Positions 44,223-52,106 of a stretch of 64,000 bases of DNA are shown in pieces. The number at the start of each line of letters is the position of its first letter. The stretch's first letter is position 1. The DNA comes from Costertonia aggregata. Lineage in GTDB: Bacteria; Bacteroidota; Bacteroidia; Flavobacteriales; Flavobacteriaceae. The notes under the pieces are model-generated. The model searched no databases. It was not told the DNA's origin and saw only the letters and a program-made list of their open reading frames with translations. Location of the stretch: assembly GCF_013402795.1 (NCBI RefSeq), contig NZ_CP058595.1, positions 2,265,848 to 2,329,847 of the forward strand, in the 5' to 3' direction. Position numbers and translations under genes: made by a program.

Positions 44223-45399
44223 TGTTTACATGATTATAAATTCTTCCTGAATTCGAAAGTATTTTGATGAAGCCTTTCGCTTCATCGGCTGTCCACCCTT
44301 TGTTCATTTCGCCATAGCTTCCAAAGGAGGCATTCATCAAATCATGTTTTGAGGAAATTCCATTCAATCTAAATTGAAATGGGTATAAACCCACGAAAAC
44401 ATCACCTGAAACGGTTTTTTGCGTGTCGGTCAAAAATGCCTCTATGTTTCGCATTACGGGGTCTAGATAGTTGCCTTCGTGCAATAACATTCCGTAGAAA
44501 TTACCTTGTTGCTCTTTCTGAAATTGTTGCCATTTCGATAGCGTATGTTTTTCCAACAAATGGTGCGCTTTGATAATGATGAGTGCCGCTGCAGCTTCAA
44601 AACCGACCCGGCCTTTGATGCCGATTATCGTATCACCTACATGAATATCTCTTCCGATGGCATATTTGGATGCCATGACCTCAAGTTTTTCAATATTTGC
44701 GACCGGATTGTCTTTTTGACCATCAATGGCAACCAATTCTCCTTTTTCAAAAGTCAGTTTTACTTCAGATGGTTCTTTTGTTTGCAATTGACTTGGATAA
44801 GCAGCATCGGGCAATGGTTTGTCAGAAGTCAGTGTTTCATCACCACCTACGGAAGTTCCCCAAAGACCTTTGTTGATAGAGTATTTAGCTTTTTCCCAGG
44901 GATAATCAACTCCGTTCTGTTTGAGATATTCTATTTCTTCTTCCCGTGCCAATTTGTTATCTCGTATAGGAGTAATGATTTCAATTTCAGGAGCGATAAT
45001 CTGAAAAATCATATCAAACCGTACTTGGTCATTACCGGCTCCCGTGCTTCCGTGAGCGATATATTTGGCACCGACCTTTTTCGCATAGTTTACGATTTCT
45101 ATCGCTTGTACAATTCGCTCTGCACTGACGGATAACGGATACGTATTGTTCTTCAAGACATTTCCAAAGATGAGATATTTGACTACTTTTTCATAGAAGG
45201 TCTGAACCGCATCAATTGAAGTGTAGGAAGTTGCTCCCAGTTGCAGCGCTTTTTCTTCAATGGATTTAATTTCCTCTGATGAAAACCCCCCAGTGTTCAC
45301 GCTTACGGCATGTACTTCGTATCCCTTTTCTTTACTTAGGTATTTGGCGCAGTAACTGGTGTCTAATCCGCCGCTGTATGCTAAAACTAATTTGCTCAT
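44215..45399 (-). CDS. argG: argininosuccinate synthase
   Basis: 394 residues. ATP-dependent condensation of citrulline and aspartate. The N-terminal PP-loop LVLAYSGGLDTSYCAKYL is at residue 3. Other signatures are YIAHGSTGAGNDQVRFD and EITPIRDNKLAREEE, and the conserved YSINKGLWGTSVGG. First of the classical arg genes in the operon, 29 bases after the GNAT gene. Confidence 0.96.
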   Translation of the reverse strand: MSKLVLAYSGGLDTSYCAKYLSKEKGYEVHAVSVNTGGFSSEEIKSIEEKALQLGATSYTSIDAVQTFYEKVVKYLIFGNVLKNNTYPLSVSAERIVQAIEIVNYAKKVGAKYIAHGSTGAGNDQVRFDMIFQIIAPEIEIITPIRDNKLAREEEIEYLKQNGVDYPWEKAKYSINKGLWGTSVGGDETLTSDKPLPDAAYPSQLQTKEPSEVKLTFEKGELVAIDGQKDNPVANIEKLEVMASKYAIGRDIHVGDTIIGIKGRVGFEAAAALIIIKAHHLLEKHTLSKWQQFQKEQQGNFYGMLLHEGNYLDPVMRNIEAFLTDTQKTVSGDVFVGLYPFQFRLNGISSKHDLMNASFGSYGEMNKGWTADEAKGFIKILSNSGRIYNHVNND

Positions 45400-45428
45400 T
45401 TTCTTATAAATCTAAACTGTCAGTGGTG

Positions 45429-46040
45429 TTATTTTGTTTTTTTCTTAAGGAATAAACTCTCTTTTATACTTTTCAATCTTTTAAATGCTTTACCATTCAC
45501 TTTCTTGTTCTTTGATTTGGTAGCTGGGTCGTATAACATACCTGTACACAGACACATTTTTTGCTCCGTTCTTGTTAGCACATCAAAATTTTTGCAGGTT
45601 TGGCAGCCTTTCCAGAATTCTGGATCATCGGTCAGTTCAGAGAAGGTCACGGGTTTATAGCCCAATTCATAGTTGATTTTCATAACGGGCAGTCCTGTGG
45701 TAATCCCGAATATTTTTGCATCGGGAAACTTTTTCTTTGACAACTCGAAAATCTTCTGTTTGATACTTTTTGCAAGTCCTTTTCCCCGAAAATCAGGATG
45801 CACGATTAGTCCCGAATTGGCAACATACTTCTCATGGCCCCAAATTTCAATATAACAAAAACCGGCAAACGTATCGCCATCCAAAGCGATAACGGCGTTG
45901 CCATTTTCCAATTTCTTCCGAATGTATTCCGGGGTACGCTTGGCAATTCCCGTACCGCGCACTTTGGCTGAATCGGCAATGGTATCGCAAATAATCTGTG
46001 CGTATTTGAAATGTGATGTGTTAGCAACAACAATGTTCAT
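45429..46040 (-). CDS. GNAT family N-acyltransferase at head of arg operon
   Basis: 203 residues. The acetyl-CoA site is visible in LIVHPDFRGKGLAKSIKQKI (the RGKGLA loop), with an N-terminal strand-helix of GNAT type. The C-terminal part has a Cys cluster (GCQTCKNFD, then KMCLCTGMLYDP) that could bind metal. No ArgA or ArgJ is seen elsewhere in the operon, so this protein is the natural candidate for the first step, acylation of glutamate (inference). An alternative is an unrelated protein acetyltransferase. It follows the Arg-rich leader ORF by 88 bases. Confidence 0.88.
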   Translation of the reverse strand: MNIVVANTSHFKYAQIICDTIADSAKVRGTGIAKRTPEYIRKKLENGNAVIALDGDTFAGFCYIEIWGHEKYVANSGLIVHPDFRGKGLAKSIKQKIFELSKKKFPDAKIFGITTGLPVMKINYELGYKPVTFSELTDDPEFWKGCQTCKNFDVLTRTEQKMCLCTGMLYDPATKSKNKKVNGKAFKRLKSIKESLFLKKKTK

Positions 46041-46088
46041 TGCTATGATTTTTTAATGGATAAAAAATAAAATGTGATTTTCTGATGC

Positions 46089-46110
46089 GGAACTGGACTC
46101 ACCTAGTTCC
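46089..46110 (-). promoter_or_regulatory. hairpin between the arginine leader ORF and the operon
   Basis: Arms GGAACT / AGTTCC (46089-46094 and 46105-46110), with a further GG/CC pairing inside. On the minus-strand RNA it lies 18 bases after the leader stop and about 22 bases before a U-rich stretch (46057-46067). The T-run is too distant for a textbook terminator, so its role in attenuation is uncertain. Confidence 0.4.
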
Positions 46111-46111
46111 A
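46095..46111 (-). repeat. direct repeat, copy nearer the operon
   Basis: GGACTCACCTAGTTCCA (plus strand) differs at two positions from the copy at 46239-46255. The copies flank the Arg-rich leader ORF. This copy also forms one side of the hairpin at 46089-46110. Confidence 0.55.
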
Positions 46112-46128
46112 TGAAATGTATAGTACCC

Positions 46129-46212
46129 TTACGGGCGACGGCGACGGGGCGCGAACGTACGTACGGGAGCAGTGATGCTCGTAGGAGTGAAAATGTTGAT
46201 TTGTGCGTTCAT
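46129..46212 (-). CDS. arginine-rich leader peptide of the arg operon (putative attenuator)
   Basis: A 27-residue ORF on the minus strand, starting at the ATG at 46212 and ending TAA at 46129. It contains five Arg codons, four of them consecutive and just before the end: the tail is APRRRRP-stop (CGT CGC CGT CGC). It lies about 10 bases after the predicted transcription start and 88 bases before the GNAT start, the place of a translation-attenuation leader. Ribosome stalling at the Arg run when arginyl-tRNA is scarce would be the sensor. The local sequence is strikingly GC-rich compared with its AT-rich flanks. Confidence 0.72.
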   Translation of the reverse strand: MNAQINIFTPTSITAPVRTFAPRRRRP

Positions 46213-46227
46213 TACATTGTAAATGTA

Positions 46228-46256
46228 CAAATTATATTGAACTCACCTAATTCCAA
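46228..46256 (-). promoter_or_regulatory. predicted promoter of the arginine operon
   Basis: On the minus strand, TTG (46256-46254), a 17-base spacer and TATAATTTG (46236-46228) resemble the Bacteroidota promoter TTG-N17-23-TAnnTTTG, with one extra base in the -7 element. Transcription would start near 46222, about 10 bases before the leader ATG. A short dyad, ACATTTACAATGT, follows directly. Confidence 0.6.
46239..46255 (-). repeat. direct repeat, copy in the promoter spacer
   Basis: GAACTCACCTAATTCCA (plus strand), 15 of 17 positions identical to the copy at 46095-46111. It fills the spacer between the predicted -33 and -7 elements, so a DNA-binding regulator or an RNA-level pairing could be involved. 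Confidence 0.55.
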
Positions 46257-46276
46257 TAAAAATTTTTACAAAAATT

Positions 46277-47620
46277 TCAAGTTTTGTTACGATATGCAAC
46301 CAATTCGTAAATCAAGAAGATAAAAACCGCAATATACTCAATCGCCAACAACCATAGGTTTTCCTTGAAGTCCGCCGATGAATAGGCGTAATAACTTAAA
46401 ACAATGGCCGCCGACCAAATGAACGCATACCTAAATTTCGTAAATGCGGTCAATACCACAAGGAAAATAACATACCACGGATGCACGGTCGCGGACATAA
46501 AATAATACAAAGTCAACACCCATAGCATAGAGGTAATGAGCACTGATAGTTTTTCATTTTTTCTTAGAAAGGTGAAAAGCAGAACTGCGATAATGGTCAC
46601 AATAGGAGTGATTTTCCCATAGGTTTTGATCAATTCCCATGGTTTGGCATCGAATTGAAGGGCGATTTGCTTGATACCGTTATATAAACCTGCGTTAAAC
46701 TCGAAGTTGGAAAACCAGAGTCCTATTGTTTTGGAATAATTGGTAATGAATTCAGATGAATAAAAAGGCGCAAAGAGCAGAAGGGAAGTCGTTCCGATAA
46801 TCAGATAAAATACAACCGCTTTTTTGAAGTTGAAATGCTTCAAGAAAAGGGGGAGAAATAAAAGAGGAACGAGTTTCATCGAAATCGAACAAGCATAAAC
46901 CACTGCCGCCCATTGCCATTTATTAACGGATAATAGATATAGCGCCCAAACAAAAAAGAACAGCATCACACCTTCAAAATGCAGGTTTCCGGTAAGTTCA
47001 ATAATGACCAACGGATTTAAAAAATACCAAAAAATAAGGTGTGGTGAGCGGTTAAGTTTTTTTAAGAGCTTTCTTCCCAAATAGAAAATACCAACGTCTG
47101 CCAAAATAATGGTACCCCGCAAGACCATAACAGAGCCTAAGATGCTTTTACCACCTAACAATGCGGCCATACCAAAAATGAGTTGGTTCAAAGGCGGATA
47201 ATTACTAAAGTTTTTGGTACTTAAACGGGTCATGCCCGCATATAGTTCCTGAGCATTGGCAACCGCTAGATTCGATTGTTCTATCAGAACATCGGGGACG
47301 CTCAAATACGGATTTACTAGATGGCTTACCAATTCGCCATCCCAGATAAAACGATAAAAATCTTGTGATAGGTTGGGTTCCGCAACAATAAACAATACCC
47401 TAAACGCAATGCCTATGGCGAGCAAAAACCTAAAATTCCATTTTTCGAACTGTACCAGTTTAAAGCATAAAACAAATAATGCTGCAAACAAAGCTAGGAG
47501 CTTTATAAAATCGGTTCGTTCCAGATGGTAGGCAAAGGTGTAATAGAAAATTGAACTCAATAATGCCAATACTATCGAAACTTTATGCAGTTTCAGATAT
47601 GTCACAATTGTATTGGGCAT
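46277..47620 (-). CDS. multi-pass membrane glycosyltransferase (GT87/DUF2029-like)
   Basis: 447 residues with about 10-11 membrane helices. The N-terminal loop NLSQDFYRFIWDGELVSHLV carries the Asp and the surrounding pattern seen in polyprenol-phosphate-mannose-dependent transferases. Additional loop features are TRLSTKNFSNYPPLNQLIFG and STKLVPLLFLPLF-like SMKLVPLLFLP. These enzymes add sugars outside the cytoplasmic membrane. Acceptor unknown. It is 37 bases downstream of the sulfatase on the same strand. Confidence 0.8.
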   Translation of the reverse strand: MPNTIVTYLKLHKVSIVLALLSSIFYYTFAYHLERTDFIKLLALFAALFVLCFKLVQFEKWNFRFLLAIGIAFRVLFIVAEPNLSQDFYRFIWDGELVSHLVNPYLSVPDVLIEQSNLAVANAQELYAGMTRLSTKNFSNYPPLNQLIFGMAALLGGKSILGSVMVLRGTIILADVGIFYLGRKLLKKLNRSPHLIFWYFLNPLVIIELTGNLHFEGVMLFFFVWALYLLSVNKWQWAAVVYACSISMKLVPLLFLPLFLKHFNFKKAVVFYLIIGTTSLLLFAPFYSSEFITNYSKTIGLWFSNFEFNAGLYNGIKQIALQFDAKPWELIKTYGKITPIVTIIAVLLFTFLRKNEKLSVLITSMLWVLTLYYFMSATVHPWYVIFLVVLTAFTKFRYAFIWSAAIVLSYYAYSSADFKENLWLLAIEYIAVFIFLIYELVAYRNKT

Positions 47621-47657
47621 TTTGCTCAGGTTGTTTGTTATGACTAATGTAAGGGAT

Positions 47658-49085
47658 TTATTCCTCTATTTGTCCAACGGGTCGAGTTCCTTTTCCTTCA
47701 ATACCGATTAAGGCATCGCCAAGTTCGGTTCGCATAGTATTGGCCAAATATTTTATGGTCTGTACAACTTCGGGATTTTCATTTGCTACATTTTTGGTTT
47801 CACTAAGGTCCTTTGATAAGTCATATAATGTTATTTCGGTAATCGAATCTTGTTCATAGGCTACCGGAATACCATCTTTGCCTCCTTCTCGACCGTTTAA
47901 GGTCCTGTAGGTATGGGGGAAGTACATTTTCCATTTATCATATCGTACTCCGTGCAACTCGTTTACATGATAGTAAAAGTAATAGGCCTCTTGAGGACTT
48001 TTCGTGGACTTTCCCGTCCAAATATCCCATACACTTTTTCCGTCGATTACATTTTTTGGAAGTTTGGCATGGGTGATTTCTGCGAGAGTAGGCAGAATAT
48101 CAATGTTCATCATGGGAGTTTCGATAGTTCTGCCCGGTTCGATTCTTTTTGGATAATAGATGATACAAGGTTCCCTTTGTCCGCCTTCCAAGGCAGTGCC
48201 TTTTCCTTCCCTTAGCGGAAGTGCGCTACCGGCATGTTCCCCATAATTGAGCCAAGGGCCATTGTCCGATGTGAAAATCACGAGCGTATCTTCTGCTAGG
48301 TCCAATTTTTTCAAAGTGCTCATTATTTGACCTACAGACCAGTCTATTTCCATAATCACATCCCCGTACAGACCCCGTTCGGATTTTCCCTTGAATTTAT
48401 CCGAAACGTACAAGGGTACATGGGGTTGGGGATGTGCCACGTACAAAAAAAATGGATTTCCCTTATTTTTTGTAATGAACTCTACACTTTTCTCTGTAAT
48501 TTGTGTGGTCAACAAAGATTGGTTGGTCAACGTGTCGACAATCATTTCATTCTCGTACAAGGGCAGTGGGCCAAAATTGAAAATTGGACCTTGCTGCGGA
48601 TGTAAGGGCCACATGTCATTGGAATAAGGTATGCCGAAATATTCATCAAACCCATGGTTATTGGGCATAAAATCGGGGTGGTCGCCTAGATGCCATTTCC
48701 CATAAATTGCGGTACGGTACCCTTTTTCTTTTAACATTTTTGCAATGGTGGTTTCGGTTGTATTCAGTCCTTTTTTACTATTGGGCATAAAAGCGCCATG
48801 TATACCCAAACGATTGGGGTAACATCCTGTTAAAAGTCCGGCACGGGAGGCAGAACACACGGCCTGTGCTGCATAAAAATTGGTAAGCTTAATGCCATCT
48901 TTTGCCATTTGGTCCAAATGAGGGGTTTTAATGTTGGGGGAACCAAAAACACCAACATCTTGATAGCCTTGGTCATCTGTAAAAACAATGATGACGTTCG
49001 GCTGTTTGTTTTTAGCGGGAAGTTCATTCTTGCAAGAAAGAAAAACCAATGAAAGTATGGCTAAAAGAAGCAATTTTTTTTTCAT
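47658..49085 (-). CDS. sulfatase lipoprotein (formylglycine type)
   Basis: 475 residues. Lipobox VFLSC (Cys18). Metal-binding Asp pair in VFTDDQGYQD (37-38). The residue to be converted to formylglycine is C77 in QAVCSASRAGLLTG (C-x-A-x-R). Downstream motifs include GYRTAIYGKWHLGDHPDFMP (His/Lys of the active site) and IFTSDNGPWLNYGEHAG. It would remove sulfate from a sulfated glycan at the envelope. No maturase or polysaccharide locus is nearby, so the substrate is unclear. The membrane transferase follows within 40 bases. Confidence 0.94.
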   Translation of the reverse strand: MKKKLLLLAILSLVFLSCKNELPAKNKQPNVIIVFTDDQGYQDVGVFGSPNIKTPHLDQMAKDGIKLTNFYAAQAVCSASRAGLLTGCYPNRLGIHGAFMPNSKKGLNTTETTIAKMLKEKGYRTAIYGKWHLGDHPDFMPNNHGFDEYFGIPYSNDMWPLHPQQGPIFNFGPLPLYENEMIVDTLTNQSLLTTQITEKSVEFITKNKGNPFFLYVAHPQPHVPLYVSDKFKGKSERGLYGDVIMEIDWSVGQIMSTLKKLDLAEDTLVIFTSDNGPWLNYGEHAGSALPLREGKGTALEGGQREPCIIYYPKRIEPGRTIETPMMNIDILPTLAEITHAKLPKNVIDGKSVWDIWTGKSTKSPQEAYYFYYHVNELHGVRYDKWKMYFPHTYRTLNGREGGKDGIPVAYEQDSITEITLYDLSKDLSETKNVANENPEVVQTIKYLANTMRTELGDALIGIEGKGTRPVGQIEE

Positions 49086-49314
49086 GTATTTTTGATTTTA
49101 TCGCCTTGGGTTGGTTTGTATATGTTTGTTAACCGTAAGATAAGGGAAATCAACAAAAAATTTACAAGGGATTTTTACTATGTAGTACTGTTTGGTGAAT
49201 GTGCGGGGATTTATTCATAAGCGATTTATAAATCAATCCAAGTTAAGCTTCAAATACGGTCGTTGATGATATGACCATGGAAATTCCTGACAAAAATAAT
49301 AGTTACGCCAAAAC

Positions 49315-49344
49315 AAAAACGGATAGCAGATGCTACCCGTTTTA
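49315..49344 (-). terminator. intrinsic terminator downstream of the GT2 gene
   Basis: On the minus strand, AAAACGG and CCGTTTT arms with an inner TAGC/GCTA stem (plus-strand 49315-49344) are followed by TTTTTGTTTT. It lies 20 bases after the stop of the gene at 49365. The rest of the 279-base gap (49086-49364) shows no clear promoter for the sulfatase. Confidence 0.82.
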
Positions 49345-49364
49345 TAATTTAATTTTTTAAATCT

Positions 49365-50849
49365 TTATGCCCTTGCGGTAAGGGATTTGAAGAATACAAA
49401 ACCAAAGCCCAAGAACAACATAAAGTGAAAGGGGAAAAGCCCAAAGTCGTTTAACGGTATGGCACTGTACATTCCAAATAGAAAATAGACCATAAGCGCA
49501 AATTCCAAAATCATGTTCGGGGATAGCTTTTTGGCTAAATATTTATTGCCTTTCCAGCTTTCGGTAAGACTATTGATATTAAATTTTGGCGTTCGTACAA
49601 ACTCACTGCGTTTGCCCATGTGGCCTTCCAAAACTGCAATGGAGTTGTGTAATGAAAATCCTAAGGCGACCGAGAAAAAAGTAAAGAAAATACGTATATA
49701 ATCCACAAAGCTATTGAAGCCACTTCCTTGTATGCTTTTATAGGTAAACCAATAGCATACGAAAAGGATAATGGTACTTAAAATAAAGAAACTGGTAGCT
49801 TCAAAAACCCAACCTAAATGACCGTACATATTCTTAATGTACAACATCGGTATACTTAACAATGCAACGATAAATACACATAAGAACATTGAGCTGTTCA
49901 ATAAGTGCATCACACCATGGAATTTGGTCTTGAAAGATATGTTTTTAGCGGTTATTACGCTCCAAACTGTTTTCCTAAAGTTTTCGGCCCCGCCTTTGTT
50001 CCAACGAAACTGTTGAGAACGAGCGGCACTTATGACTACAGGTAATTCTGCAGGAGTTTCAACATCTTCCAAATATTTGAACTTCCAATTTTTTAGTTGA
50101 GCACGATAGCTTAGATCCAAGTCTTCGGTCAAGGTATCGCCTTCCCAGTTACCGGCGTCCAAGATACATTCCTTGCGCCAGATACCTGCAGTACCGTTAA
50201 AATTGATAAAATGTCCTTTGGAATTTCGGCCTACCTGTTCCAAGGTAAAATGAGCATCCAAGGCAAAGGCCTGTATTTTGGTCAATGTGGAATAATCCCT
50301 GTTGATATGTCCCCAACGGGTCTGTACCACACCAATTTCCGGGTCTTTAAAATAAATTACGGTCTTTTTCAACCAATCACTATCAGGCAGGAAATCAGCG
50401 TCGAAAATAGCAACAAAATCGCCTTTGGCAACCTCCAACCCTTCTTTTAATGCCCCTGCTTTGAAACCTTGACGGTTTTCACGGCGAATGTGTTGAATAT
50501 CAAGTCCTGTATTTTGTAGGTCTTCTACCCATTTGGCAGTGTCGATTACAGATTCATCGGTTGAGTCGTCCAAAACCTGAATTTCCAATTTGCTTTTTGG
50601 ATATTCTATCTTGGCTATGTTTTCCAATAAACGTTCCATCACATACTCTTCGTTATACACCGGAAGTTGAATGGTAACATATGGTACTTCTTTGGCATCT
50701 AAAAGATTAAACTTAGGTGCACTTTGGTTACGCCTCTTATTACCTAGGTAGTTTACCAAAAGGTTCAACTGTGCAAGACTGTAGAAAAATATCAGTAACA
50801 GTGCAATGCTATAAATTGCGATGATGATGTATGCGATCGTTAGTGCCAT
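49365..50849 (-). CDS. processive-type GT2 glycosyltransferase (cellulose-synthase-like)
   Basis: 494 residues. One N-terminal helix (about 5-28), a cytoplasmic GT-A domain, and four C-terminal helices. The GT-A motifs are VTIQLPVYNEEYVMERLLEN, VLDDSTDES, IFDADFLPDSDWL (D-x-D), DLDLSYRAQLKNW (the TED-like base) and QQFRWNKGG (Q-x-x-R-W), all typical of processive GT2 enzymes. It probably makes or extends a beta-linked polysaccharide or glycolipid. It is 1 base after the second GT2 gene. Confidence 0.92.
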   Translation of the reverse strand: MALTIAYIIIAIYSIALLLIFFYSLAQLNLLVNYLGNKRRNQSAPKFNLLDAKEVPYVTIQLPVYNEEYVMERLLENIAKIEYPKSKLEIQVLDDSTDESVIDTAKWVEDLQNTGLDIQHIRRENRQGFKAGALKEGLEVAKGDFVAIFDADFLPDSDWLKKTVIYFKDPEIGVVQTRWGHINRDYSTLTKIQAFALDAHFTLEQVGRNSKGHFINFNGTAGIWRKECILDAGNWEGDTLTEDLDLSYRAQLKNWKFKYLEDVETPAELPVVISAARSQQFRWNKGGAENFRKTVWSVITAKNISFKTKFHGVMHLLNSSMFLCVFIVALLSIPMLYIKNMYGHLGWVFEATSFFILSTIILFVCYWFTYKSIQGSGFNSFVDYIRIFFTFFSVALGFSLHNSIAVLEGHMGKRSEFVRTPKFNINSLTESWKGNKYLAKKLSPNMILEFALMVYFLFGMYSAIPLNDFGLFPFHFMLFLGFGFVFFKSLTARA

Positions 50850-50850
50850 T

Positions 50851-51549
50851 TTACTTAAAACTGTATTTAAAAATCCAACCTAATATTTTTACGCCTGCAA
50901 ATATACTACCTTTTACCGTACCCGACACCTTTGAAACGCCAATTCGTTTCTTGTAACGCACTGGTACTTCGGTATATGCCAGCTTCTTTTTTAAGGCTTT
51001 TAGCTGCATTTCCACTGTCCACCCGTAAGTCTTATCCTCCATTTCCAGTGTTAACAACTTGTTATATTTTATTGCTCTAAACGGTCCTAAGTCGGTAAAT
51101 GTTGCCCTAAAGAGTAATTTCATCAAAAAAGTAGCCAACCAATTGCCAAAAATTTGTTGTGGGGTCATGCTTCCATCCTCACGTAATCTTTTTACCCGGG
51201 CGCCAACAACAAAATCATAACCATGGTTTAAAATAGGTGCGACCACCTTGTTCAATTCTTCTGGATAATCAGAGTAATCCCCATCGATAAATACGATAAT
51301 GTCCGGCGTTTTGGACTGTTGTGCGACGTAATCCATACCCTTTAGGCAGGCATGGCCATATCCTTTTTTACGCTCGGTAAGTACAGTAGCACCAGCTGCT
51401 TGGGCATTTTTCACTGTATTGTCAGAAGAGTTGTTGTTGACTACGATGATTTCTGAAACCGATTTTGGGATATCCTTGATGACCTCTGCAATGGAATCTG
51501 CCTCGTTAAAGGCGGGAATGATGACTTTAATATGAGGAGAATCTTGCAT
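50851..51549 (-). CDS. GT2 glycosyltransferase (dolichol-phosphate mannosyltransferase-like)
   Basis: 232 residues without membrane helices until a short C-terminal hydrophobic segment. Motifs: KVIIPAFNEADSIAEVIKDI, EIIVVNNNSSDNT, DIIVFIDGDYSDYPEEL (D-G-D) and the C-terminal GWTVEMQLKALKKKL with YKKRIGVSKVSG. These match polyprenyl-phosphate sugar synthases. It overlaps the YwqK-like gene by one base and runs into the processive GT2 gene, forming a three-gene set. Confidence 0.9.
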   Translation of the reverse strand: MQDSPHIKVIIPAFNEADSIAEVIKDIPKSVSEIIVVNNNSSDNTVKNAQAAGATVLTERKKGYGHACLKGMDYVAQQSKTPDIIVFIDGDYSDYPEELNKVVAPILNHGYDFVVGARVKRLREDGSMTPQQIFGNWLATFLMKLLFRATFTDLGPFRAIKYNKLLTLEMEDKTYGWTVEMQLKALKKKLAYTEVPVRYKKRIGVSKVSGTVKGSIFAGVKILGWIFKYSFK

Positions 51550-52034
51550 TATTTTAAGTCGGATAATTTATTTTCACGTTTAAAACTTGCAAAGCTATAC
51601 CATTCCTTGATTTTTTTTCCATTTTTATATTTTTGGGCAGATGTAAGTTTAGCGTTCCTATATTTTAGGCAGTAGCCATTTTTTTTGCCGTTGTTCAATT
51701 GGCACTTGTGGTTTATTTTTCCGTTTGTGTCATAGAACAGCCACCAGTTTGCCATGCCACCGTTCTTATAATGCCCCTCTTGCTTTATTTGTCCTTTTGT
51801 ATCGTAAAAGTACCAATATGAAGTTCGCTTATTATTGGTGTAGTGCCCTTTCTCTGATATTTTACCGTTAGAATGATAAAATTTCCAATACCCCGATTTT
51901 TGGTTGTTTTTTAGCCAACCTTCGAGTTTTAGTATACCGGTTCGATAATATTCTTTGTGATACGTCTTTTTTACTTCGGCAGCATTGCCAAAAAGAAAAA
52001 GGATGAAGAATACAAATAAAGGTTTTAGAAACAC
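51549..52034 (-). CDS. YwqK/MORN-repeat exported protein
   Basis: 161 residues with an N-terminal signal (FLKPLFVFFILFLFGNA). The body is tandem MORN-like units of the type G-x-W-K-F-Y-x-x-N-G-K: SGYWKFYHSNGKISEKGHYT, SYWYFYDTKGQIKQEGHYKN, NWWLFYDTNGKI. The family is annotated as YwqK-type antitoxin-like, though that function is not supported by a toxin here. Probably periplasmic or surface. Confidence 0.85.
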   Translation of the reverse strand: MFLKPLFVFFILFLFGNAAEVKKTYHKEYYRTGILKLEGWLKNNQKSGYWKFYHSNGKISEKGHYTNNKRTSYWYFYDTKGQIKQEGHYKNGGMANWWLFYDTNGKINHKCQLNNGKKNGYCLKYRNAKLTSAQKYKNGKKIKEWYSFASFKRENKLSDLK

Positions 52035-52106
52035 GGTAAGAATCGATTTTCAAATTTGTCGGCAACGCATATGAATACTGACAATCTTAATTCTGAAATT
52101 GTAGTT

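Noticed and set aside
44545-45135. 196-codon plus-strand frame opposite argG
   Set aside because: Antisense to argG with no motif; a shadow frame.
46089-46110. Textbook intrinsic terminator after the arginine leader ORF
   Set aside because: The stem is short and the T-rich run begins about 22 bases later, so I list it only as a hairpin of uncertain role.
51549-52034. Toxin-antitoxin module, as the YwqK family name suggests
   Set aside because: There is no toxin gene nearby and the protein has a signal peptide; only the repeat type is supported.
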